Assembly: GCA_003445035.1 (NCBI GenBank)
Contig: DLVV01000417.1
Coordinates: forward strand, 1 to 17,208
Source: Planctomycetaceae bacterium
Lineage (GTDB): Bacteria; Planctomycetota; Planctomycetia; Planctomycetales; Planctomycetaceae
Length of the DNA stretch: 17,208 nt
Direction of reading: 5' to 3'
The position numbers and the translations under genes were made by a program. A model generated the notes under the pieces. That model did no database searches. It was not told the DNA's origin and saw nothing but the letters and a program-made list of their open reading frames with translations. Of the stretch, positions 1-6,757 are shown in pieces; positions within the stretch are counted from its first letter, which is position 1, and every line of letters starts with the position of its first letter.

Positions 1-591
1 TCCGATGAACTGCCGATGCGGCCGGAACGACTCTGTAAGGAGTTGTCCGAAACACTGCCCTCGGACGCCATCCTCGTCTCGGATACCGGGCATGCGGGAG
101 TGTGGACCGGCACTATGCTGGATCTCAAGCACCCCGGCCAATCGTTCATCCGGTGTGCCGGATCACTGGGCTGGGGCATTCCGGCGGCCATCGGGGCCAA
201 GTGCGCCGCACCCGACCGGCCGGTCATTTGTTTTACCGGGGATGGAGGTGTCTATTACCATCTGACCGAACTGGACACGGCACTTCGGTGCGGGATCAAC
301 ACGGTGACCGTCATCAACAACAACAGTTCGTTGAACCAGGAACAATTCGGTGTCGAACAGACCTACGGGACCAGGTCACCGGGTTCTGACGAACTGTGGA
401 TGCTGTCGGAAATCGACTTCGACAAGATGGCCGAATCGATGGGCTGCTTCGGGGTCCGAGTGACGCGGCCTGGCGATTTTGCCGGAGCCCTGGAACAGGC
501 TCTCAACTGTGGCAAGCCCGCGGTCATCGACGTCAAGACGCACATCGAGGGCATCGCTCCTCCGGCGTGGCTGGCTCCAGGTGCACCATGA
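1..591 (+). CDS. Thiamine-diphosphate-dependent enzyme, acetolactate synthase-like (5' partial)
   Basis: This is the C-terminal 196 codons of an enzyme whose start lies left of the window; the frame is open from base 1 and ends with TGA at 589-591. The fragment matches the pyrophosphate-binding domain of the thiamine-diphosphate (ThDP) family that includes acetolactate synthase and benzoylformate decarboxylase. The ThDP/Mg motif runs from GDGG (visible residues 80-83) to NNN (106-108), the usual GDG-x(24-27)-NN layout. It is preceded by a GSLGWGIPAAIGAK segment, and near the end GKPAVIDVKT resembles the family's C-terminal strand. Such enzymes decarboxylate 2-oxo acids and may ligate the product to a second carbonyl compound; they are cytoplasmic. 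The substrate cannot be told because the N-terminal and central domains are missing. The stop overlaps the start of the next gene (ATGA, 588-591), so the two are probably translationally coupled. Family call is firm; acetolactate synthase itself is not established. Confidence 0.88.
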   Translation, partial: SDELPMRPERLCKELSETLPSDAILVSDTGHAGVWTGTMLDLKHPGQSFIRCAGSLGWGIPAAIGAKCAAPDRPVICFTGDGGVYYHLTELDTALRCGINTVTVINNNSSLNQEQFGVEQTYGTRSPGSDELWMLSEIDFDKMAESMGCFGVRVTRPGDFAGALEQALNCGKPAVIDVKTHIEGIAPPAWLAPGAP

Positions 592-2033
592 CCGACTTGG
601 CCGGTGCCCCTGTTCCCGAATTGCCTCCGGATGCTGACGAGAACGTCTCGAACGCTGACCCTTACACCGTCCGTGATGGAGAGGCACACCCTCCGCCCAC
701 GACCTTCGCGGGGCGACTCAAATATCTCGGGCCGAGCCTGATTGTCACCGGTGCCGTGATCGGCTCCGGTGAACTGGTGCTGACGACCAGCCTGGGTGCG
801 GCGGCCGGATGGTCACTGCTGTGGTGGATGCTGTTGTCCTGCTGGTGCAAGTCGCTCGTGCAGGCCGAAATCGCCCGCTACACCATCGTGTCCGGCGACA
901 CCTATCTGCGGGCACTGAACCGGCTGCCGGGGCGGGTGGGGCGAGTCTCGTGGCCGATCTGGTTGAGCTTGATTGCCTACGTTCCAATCACGATGGGGAT
1001 GGGGGGAATCCTCGGCGGTGCCGGCCAGTCGCTTGCGTTTTTCGCGTCACTGGCTGACATCACGATCGACGGTACGGTATGCACCGCGGGCATCGCGGTC
1101 ATCAGCGCGATTATCCTGGGCACGGGGTCCTATCGCTGGCTGGAACGCGTGATGTTGCCGGCGGTGTTGATCTTCACGCTGACGACGCTGATCTGTTCGA
1201 TCGCCATGCAGTTCACCGAATTCCGCACCCCTCTCGAGGATGTGTGGAGCGGAATGACCCCGGATGTGCCTCTGTTCGTCTCACTCGCGGTCCTCGCCCT
1301 TTCGGCCTATGGCTACACCGGAACCACGGCGGGAGACATCTCGGCTTACACCTACTGGTGCATCGAGAAGGGGTATCCCAGCTTCGTCGGCTCCGACCGC
1401 ACAGCCCCGGAATGGGAATCCCACGCCCGGGGCTGGATGAAGGTCCTTCATACCGACGTGTGGTTCGCGCTGATCATCGTCACGTGTGCGACCATCCCTT
1501 ATTACGTGCTCGGGGCCGGCGTGCTCAACCGAATGGAGGTCGTGCCCGAGGGGAATACCGAGACCATCTCGACGCTCTCCAACATCTTCACCCAGACACT
1601 CGGTCCCTGGGCCGTGTGGATCTTCGGCATCGGAGCGTTCCTGATCCTGTTTTCGACGGTGTTGGCGGGCATGGGAGCCAACGGTCGCGTGTTTCCTGAC
1701 TACCTGATCGAATTGCGGATTTTCGATCGCTCGAACCTCGCCCTGCGGAAGGCGATCATCCGCTGGTACCTGGTGGCGTTGCCGATCGTCGCCTTCGTGA
1801 TCTATCTGTGTTCCCCGAGCTTCGTCGTCCTCATCAAGATCGGCGGGCTGGCCTCGGCCAGCTTCCTGCCGATCCAGGCCGGGGCCACGATCTGGCTGCA
1901 GTCGAAGAAGATGGATCCGCGTATTCGTCCCCGCCGGTTCACGAGGATCGCGCTCTGGGCCATCTTCCTGTTCGAACTCTTGATGGCCGGCCTGGTCGTC
2001 TGGTTCGTCGTGCTGGCTCGGTCCGGAAGCTGA
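588..2033 (+). CDS. Nramp-like (SLC11-related) membrane transporter, non-canonical metal site
   Basis: A 481-residue polytopic membrane protein with a hydrophilic N-terminus (about 1-42) and roughly 11-12 hydrophobic segments up to residue 476. The start ATG overlaps the upstream stop; the frame is open further upstream (to 396) but that part overlaps the ThDP enzyme. Residues 48-80 line up without gaps with Nramp transmembrane helix 1 (GP...G....LLW). However, the metal-binding DPGN of MntH/Nramp is replaced by GSGE at 59-62. In the helix 6 region (about 239-257, GYTGTTAGDISAYTYW) the canonical MPH motif is also absent. The segment after it, WCIEKGYPSF, resembles a group of Nramp-like proteins I associate with Planctomycetota and Acidobacteria whose substrate is not known to me. 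Canonical Mn/Fe transport should therefore not be assumed; Mg or an organic ion is possible. Coupling to the ThDP enzyme suggests substrate or cofactor supply to it. Confidence 0.85.
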   Translation: MTDLAGAPVPELPPDADENVSNADPYTVRDGEAHPPPTTFAGRLKYLGPSLIVTGAVIGSGELVLTTSLGAAAGWSLLWWMLLSCWCKSLVQAEIARYTIVSGDTYLRALNRLPGRVGRVSWPIWLSLIAYVPITMGMGGILGGAGQSLAFFASLADITIDGTVCTAGIAVISAIILGTGSYRWLERVMLPAVLIFTLTTLICSIAMQFTEFRTPLEDVWSGMTPDVPLFVSLAVLALSAYGYTGTTAGDISAYTYWCIEKGYPSFVGSDRTAPEWESHARGWMKVLHTDVWFALIIVTCATIPYYVLGAGVLNRMEVVPEGNTETISTLSNIFTQTLGPWAVWIFGIGAFLILFSTVLAGMGANGRVFPDYLIELRIFDRSNLALRKAIIRWYLVALPIVAFVIYLCSPSFVVLIKIGGLASASFLPIQAGATIWLQSKKMDPRIRPRRFTRIALWAIFLFELLMAGLVVWFVVLARSGS

Positions 2034-2064
2034 ATTCAGCCGAGTGAGCGCGCGACAAGGTCGT

Positions 2065-4149
2065 CTAGGGAGCCGGGTCGAGGTCCAGTGTCAGTGGCTC
2101 ACGGATGTAGCTGTAGTAGTAGGAGGTGCCGTATCCCATTGCCATCCCGCGGACGCCCTTCTTGAGGACGGTGGCTTTGCGGGCTTCCCAGGAGATGTAG
2201 TAGGCGGTGTCGGTGCTTTCGAGATTGGCGACCAGCCACTTGCAGAAGGTGCCGTGGCCGGGAAACCACTTGTCCGTGTAAGCCTTGCTGTAGCTGATGA
2301 TCTTCATCCGGTAATCCTCGAACCGGTCGACGGTTTGCTTCAGTTCGGTTCGGTTCGCGTCACTGGCGCGGACCTGATAGGCCCGGTAGGAGATCAGCAT
2401 CTCGGTCAGCAGCTTGATGAAATCAAAGTGGTCCCGTGAGAGTCGCACCCAACCCCTGGCTCGCTCGGTTCCGGCGAGTTTCTCAGCCTCCTGCAGATGC
2501 GATTCGAGTGTTCCCAACACACCCGGTGGATACATCGACAGGTACATCTGCGTGGTCGTCAGCCAGCGTGGCAACTGCGTGTTGCGTACGTCGGCAGCAA
2601 TGTCGGTGTCGGAGATCGGGATGACCTGGGCCAGCCGCTGCTGTAGCAGGTCGAAGAATCGCTGCATCGGTCCGCTGGCGTCTTCAAAGACACCGCCACA
2701 GTATTCGGCGACGATGGCCTTGTGGTCCTGGGAGGGATCACCCATCAGGCGTCCCATCAGGTAATTGAGGGGGCCTTCGAGGCCCCAGTTGCCCGCCGGG
2801 TCCAGGCTGATGGCCATGAACCCACTTTTGTGCAGGTAACGCAGACGCGCGGTGACCTCCTCGGCCGTCATGTGCAGGTTGACGCCCATGGGGCATTGCG
2901 TGTTGAACCAGTAGGTGAATCCGGTGAAACCGGCCACCTTCCCCCGCCAGGCCTCGATGTACTCGGGATTCAGATTCATCATTTCGGCGATCACGTGCTT
3001 GCCGAAGTGAGGGATCTTCCTGGAAGGCCAGGCCGTGGGTGCGTACGCCATCAGCATCACCACCTTGCCGGGGTGGCTCTCTGCTACAGCGTCGGCGACG
3101 TCCTTGTGCAGCATCAGCAGGCGTTCACAGGGTTTGTCGCGGAGTACGGTCCGTTGGAACGGCTCCCAGCGGATGGGGATCCCCTTCTTGCCCTGGTCAG
3201 CTGCCCAGTGGGTCCAGCGGTAATCGTCGAGTTTCTCGCAACGGTCGCACTGGCAACGCAGGTATCCGTCCTCCTGTCCGAGTGAAACCCAGTCCAGTCC
3301 CTGGTCGTAGCGGCTGCGCATGTTTTGAATGAGCAGGCGTTTGACATCGGGATTGCTGGAGCACAGGTGGTTGCCTCGCTTCGTGCGTTTGCCGTCGATC
3401 AGGGCGAAGTACTCGGGGTGTTTCTCGAAATACTGGTCAGCGGAGACGGCTGCGTAGTAGGTGTGTCCGCCGGGTGCGGCCTTGACCGCCTTGCGGTAGT
3501 TGTTGGCCTGGGCCGACAGGGACTTGCCCGGCTCATTCAGGATGTTGACGTCGTACACCGAGCGTCCGTCGGAGTAGGCAAATGCGGGTTGGAATTGCGT
3601 GTTCAGGTCAGACGGTACGTGGAGATTCGTCCGCGGTGGCACCAGCTCGCCGTTCGGGCCGGGAAGAAACCAGCGAACACCGACGTGATCTTCGAGGAGC
3701 TTGATGACCGCCCGGTTGGTTCCCCTGGCGCCCACCCAGTCGTGGGTTTTGGTTCCGGCGTCATCGTGACCGATCAGGAACAGGACCCGGTCTTTGACGC
3801 GAAGACGGCAGCCATCCCATTTGAGGGTTTTCCCGCTGATCCCCGCCGCCTTGGCCAGTGCGGTCGGGCCGACGGAGATCAGGCGGCCGGGAGGAAGAGG
3901 CTTACCCTCGACGTGCACCGGCAATTTCGCCCCGCTGGCCTTGTGGACATACTTGACCAGCCAGTCCCCGGCCGTCTTGACCCACTGCCGGGCTTCTGCC
4001 GGGACGACGACCGTGGCGGCCGGATGGCCTTGCCTGACGATCTGGAACGGGACCGAGGGCTCTGCGGCCTGCATTTCCCGTGGCAGTAGAAGAGCCGTCC
4101 AGGCCAGGACAAGACATGGGAATTGTCTGTGGGATACGATTTGCCGCAT
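2065..4149 (-). CDS. Secreted DUF4838 domain protein (glycoside-hydrolase-like)
   Basis: A 694-residue exported protein. The ATG at 4149 is chosen because it gives a signal peptide (hydrophobic core about 11-22, likely cleavage near residue 28 after QA or QAA). The frame stays open to 4455, but that extension overlaps the zinc-ribbon gene on the other strand and has no secretion signal. Residues about 37-180 resemble the N-terminal region seen in alpha-glucuronidase-like proteins. The DUF4838 hallmark is at 228-254: a GHTYY motif, then HPEYFALIDGKR. A short cysteine cluster, CQCDRC, lies at 299-304 after GQEDGY. The family is thought to be related to GH67-type glycan-acting enzymes, but no reaction has been shown that I know of. 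Likely site of action is the periplasm or cell surface. It is convergent with the Nramp-like gene (31-base gap) and divergent from the zinc-ribbon gene. No convincing Shine-Dalgarno was seen; ACCTCC just before the start would pair with an SD rather than act as one. Confidence 0.85.
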   Translation of the reverse strand: MRQIVSHRQFPCLVLAWTALLLPREMQAAEPSVPFQIVRQGHPAATVVVPAEARQWVKTAGDWLVKYVHKASGAKLPVHVEGKPLPPGRLISVGPTALAKAAGISGKTLKWDGCRLRVKDRVLFLIGHDDAGTKTHDWVGARGTNRAVIKLLEDHVGVRWFLPGPNGELVPPRTNLHVPSDLNTQFQPAFAYSDGRSVYDVNILNEPGKSLSAQANNYRKAVKAAPGGHTYYAAVSADQYFEKHPEYFALIDGKRTKRGNHLCSSNPDVKRLLIQNMRSRYDQGLDWVSLGQEDGYLRCQCDRCEKLDDYRWTHWAADQGKKGIPIRWEPFQRTVLRDKPCERLLMLHKDVADAVAESHPGKVVMLMAYAPTAWPSRKIPHFGKHVIAEMMNLNPEYIEAWRGKVAGFTGFTYWFNTQCPMGVNLHMTAEEVTARLRYLHKSGFMAISLDPAGNWGLEGPLNYLMGRLMGDPSQDHKAIVAEYCGGVFEDASGPMQRFFDLLQQRLAQVIPISDTDIAADVRNTQLPRWLTTTQMYLSMYPPGVLGTLESHLQEAEKLAGTERARGWVRLSRDHFDFIKLLTEMLISYRAYQVRASDANRTELKQTVDRFEDYRMKIISYSKAYTDKWFPGHGTFCKWLVANLESTDTAYYISWEARKATVLKKGVRGMAMGYGTSYYYSYIREPLTLDLDPAP

Positions 4150-4164
4150 TGGAGGTCTTCCCGT

Positions 4165-4189
4165 AACGTTGAGAACTGAACGTTCAGGT
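4165..4189. promoter_or_regulatory. Palindromic candidate operator in divergent intergenic region
   Basis: CTGAACGTTCAG at 4176-4187 is a perfect 12-base palindrome. Its core AACGTT (4179-4184) occurs again at 4165-4170, fourteen bases away on the same face-to-face spacing expected for two helix-turn-helix sites about 1.3 turns apart. It lies 16-38 bases upstream of the DUF4838 start and about 130 bases upstream of the zinc-ribbon start. The palindrome is directly visible; a regulatory role is inference and no regulator gene is in the window. Confidence 0.35.
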
Positions 4190-4293
4190 AAGATCTTGAC
4201 CGGGAGGACAGTCGGCCGTCCACTCTCAAGGACGGGAATCCTGGAGTGACCGGGCCGGTTCTGGTTTCGTCGTCCACACGTGGCGGATTGTGG

Positions 4294-4317
4294 TCTCCAC
4301 TCCAACGGAGAGGTGAG
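4294..4317 (+). promoter_or_regulatory. Ribosome binding site of the zinc-ribbon gene, possibly in a small stem
   Basis: GGAGAGGTGAG (4307-4317) lies just before the ATG at 4321 and decides that start over an in-frame GTG at 4246. TCTCC at 4294-4298 can pair with GGAGA at 4307-4311 across an 8-base loop, which would partly cover the site. The ribosome binding site is well supported; the occluding stem is only a possibility. Confidence 0.6.
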
Positions 4318-4320
4318 AAT

Positions 4321-4563
4321 ATGAAGAGCGGAAAGTGCCCGAAATGTGGCAGCAGCGATCTCTCGCCACGGACCTGGACCAAAATGGCGTTCGTGAAGAA
4401 GATCATCTGTCAGGAGTGCCTGTATGTCGAACTGTGGGCCGACAATCCTGAGCAAGCCGGTGTCTCACGGCGAAAACTCGTGCTGGTGTACTGTGTGGTC
4501 TTCGGGATTACGGCCGCGTTGGTCGCCGTGCCCTGGATTCTGGCCTTGCTACGAGACGACTGA
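4321..4563 (+). CDS. Small zinc-ribbon protein with C-terminal transmembrane helix
   Basis: An 80-residue protein of unknown function. The N-terminal part is a four-cysteine zinc ribbon: CPKCG at residues 6-10 and CQEC at 30-33, with 20 residues between the pairs. A basic stretch (RRK, 50-52) is followed by one hydrophobic helix at about 53-77 and a short acidic tail (RDD). This predicts a membrane-anchored protein with the zinc ribbon in the cytoplasm. The start at 4321 is supported by a strong ribosome binding site. Zinc ribbons of this type can bind nucleic acid or act as adaptors, but nothing here identifies the partner. It stands 43 bases ahead of the DUF4091 gene on the same strand and may be co-transcribed with it. 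Confidence 0.72.
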   Translation: MKSGKCPKCGSSDLSPRTWTKMAFVKKIICQECLYVELWADNPEQAGVSRRKLVLVYCVVFGITAALVAVPWILALLRDD

Positions 4564-4606
4564 AATTGATGCGTTCTGTTCCTGTTCTCCCGCGTAGGAT
4601 TGATCG

Positions 4607-6655
4607 ATGGTCCTGACTTTCGACACACGGGCGACATCCCGGATTGCCGGTTTTGTTTTCGTGGCGATTCTTTGTGTGAGTCACTGTTTTCCTCGACCGG
4701 CGGGTGCCGGGCAGGCGTCCGTACGTGGACAGACGGTCCATTTTGTCGAGTCCGAACACACCAGCCTGTCGGGAGCTGCCCAGGCCGGTGGCAGCGCGGT
4801 CTGGACCTACAGCGGCAAAGCGACGTGGGACGTGATTGTCCGTCGAGAGAATTACCGGCTGTTGCTTCGCGTCCGAGCCGGTTATGCGGCAGACCATCAG
4901 TCAGGTGTTCGTGGGGAGACGGCCTATCGCGTGACCGTCGATGGCCGCAAGGTGAAGTTGCGGCTGGTTCCCAAGACGTTGCTTTACGGGTCGGACGAAT
5001 CGAACTGGGCCTGGATCGTGGGGGACGTGGGAAAACTGGAACAGGGGCCACACAGCCTGGTGTTTTCTGCCGACTGGCACTTCGGCCGATGGGATGCCTT
5101 TGTTCTGACGGCGGACCGGAAGTACGTCCCGCCGCGCGAGCCTCCGCTGGGCAAGGAGACTCCACGTGATCTGTCGTTGTTGAACGCGGAGCAAGCGAAG
5201 TGGTTCCAGGGGTTCTCGCTCGGTCGTGGAGAAGTCGAGAAAAACTGTCCGCCAGCCGAGGCACCCAAGACAGCCGATTCGATCGACTCGATCGGCTTGA
5301 CCGCATGTCGCAATCAGCATGCCGCAGCCGTGGTCAACGTCACCAACTGGCTGAAGACGCCACTGCTGTTCCGGGTGAGCCGGGATGACGGGGAACGAGG
5401 CGCCGACGCGTTGCCGTCGCTGCCGCTGGAGGCTGTCACGCTGCGACACGCCGTTCCGCTTCCGGCACCGCGGAAGGAGGCCCTTGCCGATGCACTCCCC
5501 AAGCTGGACGGTGCCGGCCTGATGTACCTGCCGGCTGGCCAGACGCGACAACTGTGGGTTGCGGTGAATACGGCCGGATTGTCTCCGGGCCACTATTCGA
5601 CGCGTCTGCGGATCCAACCGCTGACGGCTCCCGGGAGATGCACGACTCAACGGGTGGAGGTTGATGTCCGCGTTGTGGACCTGGCATTGCCGACGAAACA
5701 CCCGCTGGACATTTTTCTCTGTGAATACGACACGAACCGGCCGGGCATGAAAGAGGATCTCTCCAGTCATTACGTGAACTGGTATCACAATTGTCTGATT
5801 CCTCACCCGGCCGCGGCGAATCCGGACTTCAGCAGCCTGGATTCGTCGCTGAAGCGGGAAATGCGTTTTCCCGGTGCCCGCACGGTCTTCTTTGAGCAGT
5901 GGCATTTTCGCACCGACAGCAGTTGGCAAGACAAAGCGAAACGTCCTGCGTGGGTCGAGGGAATTCGCCGCTGGGCCCGTCATGTTCACAAGGACCTGTC
6001 GCTGGGTTATGACGATTTCACGTTGCACATTTACGATGAAGTCTCCGGCGGCGGGATCGACACGTTCGTCCGGGCCCGCCAACTGGTACGGGAGGCCGAT
6101 CCGAAAGTTCGCGTGACGATGACCGTCACGCCGCAGATCACTCTCAAGGAGGTTCAGCGGCTGGATCCCGCAGTGGATGTCTGGTGCCCACATATGGAAC
6201 TGTACGAGACCCGTCCCGAGGTGCTGGCCTTCCTGAGGAAAACCCGGAAGCCGGTGGTTCCCTACTACTGCGCGGAGAACAAGCGGTACTGGCCCGCACA
6301 GACGTATCGCTTCTGGGCGTGGAAATTGTTCGAGCAGCGGACGGCCGGCCTGTTCATCTGGACCTGGATCAGCCGCGATGCGTGGCGAGGGAGATCCTGG
6401 GACGGCGGCATGGTTTTCGCCGGGAACGGGGGGATTGTGCCCTCGCGGCGATGGGAGCTGCTGCGGATGGGTTTGCAGGACTGGTTGCTGCTGGACCTGG
6501 CCGTCAAGGCGGGGTTTCGCAAACAGGTTGACCAGCTGATGTCGAAGGTTCTGGCAGATCCCGAGAATGCCGATACGACTCGCCAGGCCAGGCAGGAACT
6601 GATCCGGCTGTTGACTTCCGGGGCGTCTCCTGTGGGTCTGTCGAAAAAGAAGTGA
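4607..6655 (+). CDS. Secreted DUF4091 glycoside-hydrolase-like protein
   Basis: A 682-residue exported protein. The ATG is preceded by AGGA (4596-4599) at a spacing of 7. Residues 12-26 form a signal-peptide core with likely cleavage near 33-35. Residues about 40-170 look like a beta-sandwich, possibly carbohydrate-binding, module. Residues about 225-360 form a second beta-rich part. From about 365 to 630 there is a TIM-barrel-like region with YDE at 476-478 (in LHIYDEVSG), corresponding to the conserved DEP-type motif of the family. It ends with the DUF4091 signature around 582-630 (GLFIWTW, then WDGGMVF, then RRWELLRMGLQDW). Family members are assigned to glycan-active loci, but the reaction is not established. 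Some antisense frames are open across the gene, but they lack recognisable domains. Its neighbour on the other strand (DUF4838) is also a secreted glycan-type protein, which suggests a shared polysaccharide substrate. The specific substrate is unknown. Confidence 0.83.
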   Translation: MVLTFDTRATSRIAGFVFVAILCVSHCFPRPAGAGQASVRGQTVHFVESEHTSLSGAAQAGGSAVWTYSGKATWDVIVRRENYRLLLRVRAGYAADHQSGVRGETAYRVTVDGRKVKLRLVPKTLLYGSDESNWAWIVGDVGKLEQGPHSLVFSADWHFGRWDAFVLTADRKYVPPREPPLGKETPRDLSLLNAEQAKWFQGFSLGRGEVEKNCPPAEAPKTADSIDSIGLTACRNQHAAAVVNVTNWLKTPLLFRVSRDDGERGADALPSLPLEAVTLRHAVPLPAPRKEALADALPKLDGAGLMYLPAGQTRQLWVAVNTAGLSPGHYSTRLRIQPLTAPGRCTTQRVEVDVRVVDLALPTKHPLDIFLCEYDTNRPGMKEDLSSHYVNWYHNCLIPHPAAANPDFSSLDSSLKREMRFPGARTVFFEQWHFRTDSSWQDKAKRPAWVEGIRRWARHVHKDLSLGYDDFTLHIYDEVSGGGIDTFVRARQLVREADPKVRVTMTVTPQITLKEVQRLDPAVDVWCPHMELYETRPEVLAFLRKTRKPVVPYYCAENKRYWPAQTYRFWAWKLFEQRTAGLFIWTWISRDAWRGRSWDGGMVFAGNGGIVPSRRWELLRMGLQDWLLLDLAVKAGFRKQVDQLMSKVLADPENADTTRQARQELIRLLTSGASPVGLSKKK

Positions 6656-6744
6656 AACGGGCCAGGTGAATGGCTGGTCTTGGGAGTCTTCCGGGGTCGA
6701 CAAATCTGGTAGGGTGTCCCTGTTGTCCGTGGGGTGGATCTGTC

Positions 6745-6750
6745 AAGGAG
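6745..6750 (+). promoter_or_regulatory. Ribosome binding site deciding the start of the first DUF1501 gene
   Basis: AAGGAG lies 7 bases before GTG at 6758. An in-frame GTG at 6734 has no comparable site, so 6758 is preferred. Confidence 0.65.
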
Positions 6751-6757
6751 ATCTGGA

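Noticed and set aside
396..587. Upstream extension of the Nramp-like frame
   Set aside because: It overlaps the ThDP enzyme fully and encodes a hydrophilic stretch unlike any transporter; the ATG at 588 forms the ATGA overlap.
2029..2040. Perfect 12-base palindrome GCTGAATTCAGC at the end of the Nramp-like gene
   Set aside because: It has no loop and no T-tract and overlaps the stop codon; one short palindrome is expected by chance in a window this long.
3325..4089. 254-residue open frame on the plus strand within the DUF4838 gene
   Set aside because: No recognisable family; the minus-strand frame has the signal peptide and DUF4838 motifs.
4150..4455. Upstream extension of the DUF4838 frame
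   Set aside because: It overlaps the zinc-ribbon gene and would bury the signal peptide.
5273..5296. GCCGAT/ATCGGC inverted repeat with CGATCG units inside the DUF4091 gene
   Set aside because: Only the outer 6 bases pair; the repetition follows from the codons of a DSIDSI peptide.
4901..6703. Long open frame of 600 residues on the minus strand, antisense to the DUF4091 gene
   Set aside because: It is rich in Arg, Gln and Pro, has no recognisable domain, and mirrors the third-position GC bias of the real gene on the other strand.
6656..6757. Hairpin at 6660-6679 and TCGACA / TAGGGT boxes near 6697-6715, considered as terminator and promoter
   Set aside because: The stem has a G-U pair and no T-tract, and the boxes cannot be paired with acceptable spacing.
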